From NCBI RefSeq assembly GCF_016283395.1, contig NZ_JAEEMU010000002.1, positions 1-6,206 on the forward strand: 6,206 nt of DNA. Direction: 5' to 3'. Shown here in pieces: positions 1-5,440 of this stretch. The position numbers were made by a program, and so were the translations under genes. This DNA comes from Ruminococcus sp. (lineage in GTDB: Bacteria; Bacillota_A; Clostridia; Oscillospirales; Ruminococcaceae). The notes below the pieces were generated by a model. The model was given only the letters and a program-made list of their open reading frames with translations. It was not told where the DNA came from and did no database searches. Position 1 is the first letter of the stretch, and each line of letters opens with the position of its first letter.

Positions 1-41
1 TTTTGTGCAGAATGACAGTATTCTTTGTGAGGAAATTTCTG

Positions 42-86
42 TTCTCGGTTTTTCGGCATGAAGCGAAAATATCCGAGAAATTTTTT
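42..86 (+). terminator. Probable intrinsic terminator of an upstream transcript
   Basis: A stem-loop precedes a T-rich tract. The outer arms 42-48 (TTCTCGG) and 73-79 (CCGAGAA) pair perfectly over 7 bp. The inner arms 50-55 (TTTTCG) and 64-69 (CGAAAA) pair over 6 bp across a small asymmetric internal loop, leaving an 8-nt apical loop at 56-63. The stem is followed by A80 and six T at 81-86, with five more T at 91-95. The T tract lies only on the + side, so it would stop rightward transcription arriving from outside the window. It sits just before the pyrH promoter, so it would insulate pyrH from the upstream gene. The stem is only moderately GC-rich, so efficiency is uncertain. Confidence 0.68.
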
Positions 87-107
87 CGTCTTTTTCGGAA
101 AATATAC

Positions 108-136
108 TTTACATATCATTGAAATTAGTGTAAAAT
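108..136 (+). promoter_or_regulatory. Sigma-A-type promoter for pyrH
   Basis: A -35 box TTTACA (108-113, 5 of 6 consensus) and a -10 box TAAAAT (131-136, 5 of 6) are separated by exactly 17 bp in an AT-rich region. The start would fall near 142-144, giving a leader of about 27 nt that carries the Shine-Dalgarno GAGGTG (159-164) upstream of the pyrH ATG at 170. It lies after the terminator-like hairpin at 42-86 and is the only convincing promoter I find in the window, so it probably drives the whole gene run. A weaker overlapping pair, TTGAAA (119-124) and TATAGA (141-146) with 16-bp spacing, is also present. Confidence 0.72.
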
Positions 137-169
137 AAACTATAGATATATTTTTTGTGAGGTGCTTAT

Positions 170-880
170 ATGGAACCAAAGTATAAAAGAATCTTATTAA
201 AAGTCAGCGGCGAAGCTCTTGCAGGCGACAATAAGACCGGACTCAACTATGATGTGGTAACAGAGATCTGCAAAAGCATCAAGAAGTGTGCTGACGCAGG
301 CGCTCAGGTAGCTGTAGTTGTCGGCGGCGGTAACTTCTGGAGAGGACGTTCCAGCGGAGCTATGGACCGTACCCGTGCAGACCATATCGGAATGCTCGCT
401 ACAACAATGAACGCACTTGCACTTGCAGATGTACTTGAATCACTTGGCTGTGTAGTAAGAGTACAGACAGCTCTTCAGATGGCTGCTATTGCAGAGCCCT
501 ATATCCGCAACAGAGCTGTAAGACATCTTGACAAGGGCAGGATAGTTATCTTCGGCTGCGGCACAGGAAACCCATTCTTCTCAACAGATACAGCCGCTGC
601 TCTCCGTTCAGTTGAAATAGACGCAGATATACTCCTTAAAGCTACTCTCGTTGACGGAGTATACGACAAGGATCCGCATAAATTTGACGACGCCAAGAAG
701 TACGATACTCTTACCTTCTCACAGGTCATCGGCGAAGACCTCGGCGTAATGGACAGCACTGCTGCCGCTATGTGCCGTGACAACCACATGAAGATGCTGG
801 TATTCGATCTCAGCCGTCCCGACAATATCTATGACGCCGTAATGGGCGCTAATATCGGAACAGTAGTATCCGAGGACTGA
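170..880 (+). CDS. pyrH: UMP kinase (uridylate kinase)
   Basis: This is bacterial UMP kinase of the amino-acid-kinase fold. It phosphorylates UMP to UDP with ATP in the cytosol, an essential step of pyrimidine nucleotide synthesis. At 236 aa it is the usual length. Visible family motifs in order are KVSGEAL at residues 11-17 (phosphate-binding lysine loop), [11 protein letters not shown] at 50-60, the [13 protein letters not shown] stretch at 66-78, [16 protein letters not shown] at 131-146 (UMP-binding region), [15 protein letters not shown] at 155-169 and [12 protein letters not shown] at 194-205. The ATG at 170 is supported by GAGGTG at 159-164 and by homology starting within the first ten residues. 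The gene ends with tandem in-frame stops, TGA then TAA at 881-883. It is first after the promoter at 108-136, and frr follows after 21 nt. Enzymes of this family are commonly controlled by GTP and UTP; that is family knowledge, not visible here. Confidence 0.98.
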   Translation: MEPKYKRILLKVSGEALAGDNKTGLNYDVVTEICKSIKKCADAGAQVAVVVGGGNFWRGRSSGAMDRTRADHIGMLATTMNALALADVLESLGCVVRVQTALQMAAIAEPYIRNRAVRHLDKGRIVIFGCGTGNPFFSTDTAAALRSVEIDADILLKATLVDGVYDKDPHKFDDAKKYDTLTFSQVIGEDLGVMDSTAAAMCRDNHMKMLVFDLSRPDNIYDAVMGANIGTVVSED

Positions 881-901
881 TAAACGAAAGGAATCACTAT
901 C

Positions 902-1456
902 ATGAAAGAACAGCTTAACATCGCTAAGGAAAAAATGAACAAGAGCCTCAATGCCCTCGGAAACGAGTTTGCTTCTATCCGTGCAGGAAGAGCTAATCCC
1001 GGTGTTCTCGACAAGGTAATGGTAGATTACTACGGAGCTCCCACACCTGTTAACCAGATGGCAGCAGTATCCGTATCAGAGGCAAGAATTCTCGTTATCC
1101 AGCCATGGGATAAGTCCACACTTAAGCTTATCGAAAAGGCAATACAGGCTTCAGATATCGGTATCCAGCCTGTAAACGACGGCAACGTTATCCGTCTTGC
1201 TTTCCCTCAGCTCACTGAGGATCGCCGTAAGGAGCTCTGTAAGAGCATCAAGAAGTACGGTGAAGAGTGTAAGGTAACTGTACGTTCTATCAGACGTGAT
1301 ACAATGGAAAAGTACAAGACTATGAAGAAGAATTCCGAGATCACAGAGGACGATCTTAAGGACTGCGAGAAGAAGGTACAGGATCTTACAGACAAGATGT
1401 GTGCTGATGTAGATAAAATGGTCGCTGATAAAGAGAAAGAGATCATGACAGTATAA
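902..1456 (+). CDS. frr: Ribosome recycling factor
   Basis: RRF acts with EF-G to split post-termination ribosomes into subunits. The 184-aa product matches the family's usual length of about 185. Family landmarks are the N-terminal helix leading to FASIRAGRANPGVLDKV (23-39), VDYYGAPTPVNQMA (41-54, start of the small domain), IQPWDKSTLKLIEKAI (66-81), IRLAFPQLTEDRRKEL (97-112) and VRSIRRDTMEK (127-137) in the long-helix domain. R131 aligns with the functionally important Arg132 of the E. coli protein. The C-terminal helix is lysine/aspartate-rich and coiled-coil-like. The start is preceded by AAAGGA (887-892), 9 nt before the ATG. pyrH-frr adjacency is one of the most conserved in bacteria. 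Lysine codons here are mostly AAG and the gene looks codon-biased, as expected for high expression. Confidence 0.98.
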   Translation: MKEQLNIAKEKMNKSLNALGNEFASIRAGRANPGVLDKVMVDYYGAPTPVNQMAAVSVSEARILVIQPWDKSTLKLIEKAIQASDIGIQPVNDGNVIRLAFPQLTEDRRKELCKSIKKYGEECKVTVRSIRRDTMEKYKTMKKNSEITEDDLKDCEKKVQDLTDKMCADVDKMVADKEKEIMTV

Positions 1457-1466
1457 TTGGTGAAAT

Positions 1467-2207
1467 ATGGCATTATTCGGAAAAAAAGAAAAATCTGAGC
1501 TTACGCTGCCCGAGAAGCTTCCCGAGCACGTAGGCTTTATCATGGACGGAAACGGCAGATGGGCTAAGAAGCGCGGTCTGCCCCGTTCCTTCGGTCATCG
1601 TGAGGGTGCAAAGCAGTTCAAGAAGATAGTCCGCTACTGCAAGGACATCGGCTTGAAGAATATCAGCTTCTATGCCTTTTCAACTGAAAACTGGCAGCGT
1701 CCTTCCGATGAAGTAAATACGATCATGGAGCTTTTCCGTGATTATATCGTTGATGTAAGAAACTTCCTCAGCGAGAATACACGTATGGTCTTTCTCGGTG
1801 ATAAGTCTGCCTTTGATGAGGACTTGCAGGAGAAGATGATACGTCTTGAAGAAGATACTGCCAAGTATGACGAGATGACTCTTATGATGGCAGTAAACTA
1901 CGGCGGACGTGATGAGATAGCCCATGCTGCAAGGATACTTGCACAGAAGGCTGTAAACGGCGAGATCCGTCCTGAGGACATCAACGAACAGGCTGTAGCA
2001 GACCAGCTCTACACAGCAGGTATTCCCGACGTTGATCTGCTCATACGTCCCAGCGGTGAGCTTAGACTTTCAAATTACCTTATCTGGCAGTGTGCTTATG
2101 CTGAGTACTACTTTACAGATGTGCTCTGGCCTGATTTCACACCTGCCGAACTTGACAAGGCACTTATAGAGTATGCAAACAGAAACCGCCGCTTCGGAGG
2201 TGTGTAA
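1467..2207 (+). CDS. uppS: Undecaprenyl diphosphate synthase (cis-prenyltransferase)
   Basis: UppS condenses isopentenyl diphosphate units onto farnesyl diphosphate to make C55 undecaprenyl diphosphate, the lipid carrier for peptidoglycan and other surface glycans. The 246-aa product has the full cis-prenyltransferase motif set: HVGFIMDGNGRWAKKR (21-36) with catalytic Asp27, SFGHREG (41-47) with His44, FYAFSTENWQRP (68-79) with Asn75 and Arg78, the central NYGGRDEI (144-151), and the C-terminal IRPSGELRLSNYLIWQ (193-208) with Arg194, Glu198 and then Glu213, which match the E. coli substrate/Mg-binding positions. About 20 charged residues precede the core, which is common. The start is supported by GGTGA at 1459-1463. 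It lies 10 nt after frr and shares one base with cdsA. Substrate supply depends on the MEP pathway, whose dxr gene lies two genes downstream. Chain length is inferred from family membership. Confidence 0.97.
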   Translation: MALFGKKEKSELTLPEKLPEHVGFIMDGNGRWAKKRGLPRSFGHREGAKQFKKIVRYCKDIGLKNISFYAFSTENWQRPSDEVNTIMELFRDYIVDVRNFLSENTRMVFLGDKSAFDEDLQEKMIRLEEDTAKYDEMTLMMAVNYGGRDEIAHAARILAQKAVNGEIRPEDINEQAVADQLYTAGIPDVDLLIRPSGELRLSNYLIWQCAYAEYYFTDVLWPDFTPAELDKALIEYANRNRRFGGV

Positions 2208-2209
2208 TG
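2195..2209 (+). promoter_or_regulatory. cdsA ribosome binding site and TAATG stop-start junction
   Basis: CGGAGGTG (2195-2202) lies inside the last codons of uppS, 6 nt upstream of the cdsA ATG counted from the end of GGAGG. The uppS TAA (2205-2207) and cdsA ATG (2207-2209) share one A. This is a strong site with ideal spacing and points to translational coupling between the two membrane-lipid genes. Confidence 0.85.
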
Positions 2210-3085
2210 CTTACACGTATTATTTCAGGTGCTGTAGGCGTAGTTCTTATCGGTATAGTGCTTTTCTTTCACGATACTGTAGTTCTGCCCATAGCAGTTG
2301 CAGCAATAATCGCAGTAATGCTCTTTGAGCTGCTTCGGGCTGTGAAGCTCCATAAGTGTATCCCTATTCTCATAGCGGCAGAGGCTTGCGGTATATCTGT
2401 ACCGATACTCTATGGCATATTGACAAAGATCAATGTTTATGGAGTAGAGTATCCCGGACGTTTTGAGTTCCTTTCGTGGCGTTATGAGGATAAATATAAA
2501 ATATATGTATTTGGTATAATGCTTCTCTGTGCTTTCGTCATCTTCATAACATGGCTGAAAAAGCATAAGGAGATACGCTACGAGCAGGTATTTTTCGTAC
2601 TTGCTGTAATGATACTTGTTCCGCAGGCTATGACTACAATGGTACGCATGGAACGCTATGATCCAAAAAGCGGACTTTTCCTGCTCGTTATGGGACTTTG
2701 CGGCGCATGGATTGCCGATACGGGAGCTTACTTCACAGGCGTTGCTATCGGTAAGCACAAGCTCTGCCCTGAGATAAGTCCGAAAAAGACTATCGAGGGA
2801 CTCATGGGCGGTATCCTTACAACTGCAATTGCTTATACTGTAGCATTTTCATGCTATTACGGCTTTACTGCAAAAAGAGCTGCAATTGCATTTATTACAG
2901 GTGCAGTCTGCGCTGTTATAGGTACTGTGGGTGACCTTTCTGCGTCAATGGTAAAGCGTCAGATAGGCTTTAAGGATTACGGCAAGATAATGCCGGGACA
3001 CGGCGGACTTATGGATCGCTTTGACAGCGTTCTTTTTGTGCTGCCCACATTCTATGTATTCATCACCTTATTCGGTGTACAGTGA
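2207..3085 (+). CDS. cdsA: Phosphatidate cytidylyltransferase (CDP-diacylglycerol synthase)
   Basis: CdsA is an integral membrane enzyme that converts phosphatidic acid and CTP to CDP-diacylglycerol and pyrophosphate, the branch-point precursor of phosphatidylglycerol and related lipids. The 292-aa product has about eight or nine hydrophobic segments, roughly residues 5-21, 26-44, 51-71, 98-117, 127-145, 157-176, 197-217, 224-241 and 274-290. Diagnostic motifs are WIADTGAYFTG (168-178), SPKKTIEG (191-198), GDLSAS (242-247) and the family signature at 247-273, in which SMVKR, FKD, MPGHGGL and MDRFD are all present. The signature sits just before the last membrane segment, as usual. The protein is slightly longer than many Firmicutes homologues; a polar loop at about 73-97 accounts for the extra length. 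The start is fixed by a strong Shine-Dalgarno site inside uppS. A 104-nt structured gap separates it from dxr. Confidence 0.96.
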   Translation: MLTRIISGAVGVVLIGIVLFFHDTVVLPIAVAAIIAVMLFELLRAVKLHKCIPILIAAEACGISVPILYGILTKINVYGVEYPGRFEFLSWRYEDKYKIYVFGIMLLCAFVIFITWLKKHKEIRYEQVFFVLAVMILVPQAMTTMVRMERYDPKSGLFLLVMGLCGAWIADTGAYFTGVAIGKHKLCPEISPKKTIEGLMGGILTTAIAYTVAFSCYYGFTAKRAAIAFITGAVCAVIGTVGDLSASMVKRQIGFKDYGKIMPGHGGLMDRFDSVLFVLPTFYVFITLFGVQ

Positions 3086-3091
3086 TATTGC

Positions 3092-3123
3092 TGAAACGGA
3101 CTATTCATGGATAGTCCATTTCG
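3092..3123 (+). repeat. Long inverted repeat (RNA hairpin 1) after cdsA
   Basis: GGACTAT (3098-3104) pairs with ATAGTCC (3111-3117) across a 6-nt loop. The stem extends, after one C/A mismatch, through GAAA (3093-3096) with TTTC (3119-3122) and an outer T-G wobble. It begins 6 nt after the cdsA stop codon. It could be an mRNA processing or stabilising hairpin, a weak terminator or attenuator, or a DNA operator. The following bases (GCATTTTATAG) contain only four consecutive T, so a full intrinsic terminator is not supported. Confidence 0.6.
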
Positions 3124-3136
3124 CATTTTATAGTGA

Positions 3137-3151
3137 ATTTTATCATAAAAT
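3137..3151. repeat. AT-rich perfect palindrome in the cdsA-dxr gap
   Basis: ATTTTAT and ATAAAAT flank a single central C, giving a 15-nt perfect dyad. As RNA its hairpin would be poor because the arms are almost directly joined; as DNA it resembles a small operator-type dyad. TTTTAT at 3126-3131 can also pair with ATAAAA at 3145-3150, giving an alternative hairpin with a 13-nt loop. AT-rich spacer by chance remains possible. Confidence 0.4.
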
Positions 3152-3152
3152 C

Positions 3153-3174
3153 TTACGGGAAGATATTTCCGTGA
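3153..3174 (+). repeat. Hairpin 2 immediately upstream of the dxr ribosome binding site
   Basis: ACGGGAA (3155-3161) pairs with TTTCCGT (3166-3172) around a GATA loop, with one G-U pair, and can extend by T3154-G3173 and T3153-A3174. The stem ends only a few bases before the dxr Shine-Dalgarno-like AAGGGG (3176-3181). A hairpin so close to the ribosome binding site could influence dxr translation or mark a processed 5' end. No known riboswitch class is recognisable. Confidence 0.5.
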
Positions 3175-3189
3175 AAAGGGGAAAAGACA

Positions 3190-4353
3190 ATGGAAAAAAC
3201 TGTGTCGATACTTGGCTCAACAGGTTCCATAGGTACGCAGTCTCTTGAGGTCTGCGAAAAGCATGACATAAAGGTGGCAGCTCTTGCTGCTCACAGCAGC
3301 ATTGAGGCTCTTGAGCAGCAGATAAGGAAATTCCGCCCTAAGCATGCCTGCATATACAACGAAACAAAATACAGCGAACTCAAAAGTCGTATTTCCGATA
3401 TGGACGTTAAGCTCTATTCGGGAATGGAGGGACTCTGTACTCTTGCCTCTCTCAAAGAAGCGGATATCGTGCTCAACTCTGTTGTGGGGATGGTGGGACT
3501 TCTGCCTACTCTTACAGCAATAGATGCAGGAAAAGACCTTGCCCTTGCCAATAAGGAGACTCTTGTTGCAGGCGGTGAGCTGGTAATGAAAGCAGCAGCG
3601 GACAGAGGAGTAAGGATATATCCCGTAGACAGTGAACATTCGGCTATATTCCAGTGCTTGCAGGGAAATAAGCGTTCACAGCTGAGCAAGATAATACTTA
3701 CAGCTTCGGGCGGACCATTCTTCGGAAGAAGCTACGATGAACTGAAAAAAGTCACAAAGGCACAGGCACTTCATCACCCTAACTGGGAGATGGGCAATAA
3801 AATAACCATTGACTCTGCTACACTTATGAACAAGGGACTTGAATTCATTGAAGCAAAATGGCTTTTTGATCTTACTCCCGAGCAGATAGAGATTGTTGTT
3901 CATCGTCAGAGCGTGGTACATTCCGCAGTGGAGTATAATGATTATTCCGTCATTGCACAACTCGGTGTGCCTGATATGAAGATACCGATACAGTATGCGC
4001 TGCTTTATCCTGACAGAATGTCATGCCCCACAGGAAGGCTCTCACTTACGGATTACGGTAAGCTGACCTTTGAAAAGCCTGATTATGAAACATTCAAGTG
4101 CCTTTCAGCAGCAATAGAAGCTATAAAACGTGGCGGAGCTTATCCGTGTCTTGTTAATTCCGCAAATGAAGAGGCTGTAAGAGCATTACTAAATGATGAG
4201 ATACAGTTCATAGAGATAGGCGAGATAGTATCGTCAGTGCTTGATAAATTTACAATATCAGATATAAAAAGCTATGAAGATGTTATGGCAGCAGATAAGG
4301 CTGCAAGAGCATTTGTAAGAGAGCAGATAAAGGCTAAAAAGGCTCTCGACTGA
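3190..4353 (+). CDS. dxr: 1-deoxy-D-xylulose 5-phosphate reductoisomerase
   Basis: Dxr (IspC) rearranges and reduces 1-deoxyxylulose 5-phosphate to 2-C-methylerythritol 4-phosphate with NADPH and a divalent metal. It is the committed step of the MEP isoprenoid pathway and the fosmidomycin target. The 387-aa product is within the usual size range. Motifs in order are GSTGSIG at 9-15 (NADPH-binding turn), ALANKETLV (118-126), PVDSEHSAIFQ (145-155) with metal ligands Asp147 and Glu149, TASGGPFF (171-178), HHPNWEMGNKITIDSATLMNKGLE (195-218) containing the flexible-loop His196 and Trp199, Ser209, Asn214, Lys215 and metal ligand Glu218, and AQLGVPDM (256-263). The C-terminal helical domain follows from about 295. 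One departure is HRQS at 238-241 where the textbook motif is HPQS. AAGGGG at 3176-3181 supports the ATG. The 104-nt structured gap before it is the only sizeable one in the cluster, so dxr may be regulated separately. Confidence 0.97.
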   Translation: MEKTVSILGSTGSIGTQSLEVCEKHDIKVAALAAHSSIEALEQQIRKFRPKHACIYNETKYSELKSRISDMDVKLYSGMEGLCTLASLKEADIVLNSVVGMVGLLPTLTAIDAGKDLALANKETLVAGGELVMKAAADRGVRIYPVDSEHSAIFQCLQGNKRSQLSKIILTASGGPFFGRSYDELKKVTKAQALHHPNWEMGNKITIDSATLMNKGLEFIEAKWLFDLTPEQIEIVVHRQSVVHSAVEYNDYSVIAQLGVPDMKIPIQYALLYPDRMSCPTGRLSLTDYGKLTFEKPDYETFKCLSAAIEAIKRGGAYPCLVNSANEEAVRALLNDEIQFIEIGEIVSSVLDKFTISDIKSYEDVMAADKAARAFVREQIKAKKALD

Positions 4354-4369
4354 GAAAGGATCGTACTAC

Positions 4370-5440
4370 ATGGGTATTGTTATTGCAATTATTATTTTCG
4401 GTTTGATAGTTACTGTGCATGAGTTCGGACATTTCATATGCGCCAAGCTCAGCGGTATAAAGGTACTGGAGTTTTCAGTAGGTATGGGACCAAAGCTGCT
4501 CCAGAAGCAGAAGGGCGAGACAAAGTATTCACTCAGACTTCTTCCGCTTGGAGGTTACTGTGCTATGGAAGGTGAGGACGCTACCAACAGTGATCCGAGA
4601 AGTTTCCGCAATGCCAAGCTCTGGAAAAGAATGGTCGTACTTGTTGCAGGTGCGGGAATGAACTTCGTTCTCGGGTTTATAGCTATAGTAATATATATAA
4701 GCATGATGGACGGAGTTCCTACGACTACAGTAAGTAATTTCTCAAGGACCGAAGATGACGGGGTAATCACTTACTATTCTGAAAGTTATGAAACAGGTCG
4801 TGAAAAGGGTGACAAAATAATATCTGTGGACGGTACGAGAGTGTACAGTATCATTGATTTCAATTATGTTTTCAATGTTATGAAAGAGCATGAAGGTCAT
4901 GAGGTTATCGTCAAGCGTAACGGTGAAAAGCTGAAATTAGATGACGTATCTTTCCGTATCAAGGACGGAAGTGATAAATTTGTTGATTTTGGGGTCGTAT
5001 ACAAGAATAAGAATCCTCTTACTGTTTTGAAAGGCTCCGGCGAAAACTTTATGTCTATGACGCATATCATAGGTCTTTCACTGAAACAGCTGTTTTCGGG
5101 ACAAGTGGAGAAAGAAGAGGTATCAGGTCCTGTAGGCGTTGTTACAGTTATAAATGAGGCAGCGAAGGATTCTGAAAACGTTAAGGAAGGCATATTTAAT
5201 ATTTTGTATATGATGGCACTTATCTCCATAAACGTAGGTATTTTCAATCTTCTTCCTATCCCGGGACTTGACGGTGGACGACTTCTCTTCTGCTTTATCG
5301 AGCTTGTACGCCGCAAGCCTATCAAGCCCGAACATGAGGGATATGTTCATCTCGCAGGAATGGTGCTCCTTTTCGGTATAATGATCTTTGCAACATACAA
5401 TGATATCGTCAAACTTATCACAGGAGGCAAAAATGGCTGA
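4370..5440 (+). CDS. rseP: Site-2 intramembrane zinc metalloprotease (RseP/RasP family)
   Basis: This is a membrane-embedded S2P protease that cleaves transmembrane substrates such as anti-sigma factors and leftover signal peptides. The 356-aa product has HEFGH at 17-21 inside the first membrane segment (zinc ligands His17 and His21, catalytic Glu18), the conserved LPLGGYCAMEGED stretch at 58-70, a second membrane segment at about 88-112, one PDZ domain at roughly 125-195 including GREKGDKIISVDG (143-155), and NLLPIPGLDGGRL at 293-305 with the third zinc ligand Asp301. A final membrane segment spans about 325-342. One PDZ domain and this size resemble Bacillus RasP rather than the two-PDZ E. 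coli RseP. GAAAGGA (4354-4360) precedes the start, 16 nt after dxr. The 3' end overlaps the next gene by 8 nt. Substrates cannot be told from this window because no sigma/anti-sigma pair is present. Confidence 0.96.
   Translation: MGIVIAIIIFGLIVTVHEFGHFICAKLSGIKVLEFSVGMGPKLLQKQKGETKYSLRLLPLGGYCAMEGEDATNSDPRSFRNAKLWKRMVVLVAGAGMNFVLGFIAIVIYISMMDGVPTTTVSNFSRTEDDGVITYYSESYETGREKGDKIISVDGTRVYSIIDFNYVFNVMKEHEGHEVIVKRNGEKLKLDDVSFRIKDGSDKFVDFGVVYKNKNPLTVLKGSGENFMSMTHIIGLSLKQLFSGQVEKEEVSGPVGVVTVINEAAKDSENVKEGIFNILYMMALISINVGIFNLLPIPGLDGGRLLFCFIELVRRKPIKPEHEGYVHLAGMVLLFGIMIFATYNDIVKLITGGKNG
5422..5435 (+). promoter_or_regulatory. rnz ribosome binding site inside the end of rseP
   Basis: A consensus AGGAGG (5422-5427) lies 5 nt before ATG at 5433-5435, within the last codons of rseP. 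It fixes the start of the next gene and implies that ribosomes finishing rseP at 5440 can re-initiate on rnz. Confidence 0.88.

Noticed and set aside
2..61. Frame open from the left edge to TGA at 59-61, possibly the C-terminus of an upstream gene
   Set aside because: Only about 19 codons are visible, with no recognisable family ending, and the stop would fall in the terminator loop. It could be real, but nothing in the sequence separates it from chance.
24..162. Direct repeat TTTGTGAGG at 24-32 and 154-162
   Set aside because: It is nine bases, and the second copy is the pyrH Shine-Dalgarno region. The first has no start codon at a proper distance, so coincidence is more likely.
1151..1543. 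130-codon minus-strand open frame opposite frr and uppS
   Set aside because: It is antisense to two certain genes, has hydrophobic shadow composition and no supporting signals.
2225..2758. 177-codon minus-strand open frame opposite cdsA
   Set aside because: It is antisense to a certain gene, with low-complexity Tyr/Cys/His/Ser-rich composition and no family resemblance; it is a shadow of cdsA codon usage.
3129..3151. Possible internal promoter for dxr (TATAGT at 3129-3134 or TAAAAT at 3146-3151)
   Set aside because: Both -10-like boxes lack an acceptable -35 at 16-18 bp, and the AT-rich palindrome accounts for them.
3021..3248. 75-codon + strand open frame spanning the cdsA end, the gap and the dxr start
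   Set aside because: It overlaps two certain genes out of frame, has no good ribosome binding site, and its Tyr/Ser/His-rich composition resembles a shifted-frame reading.
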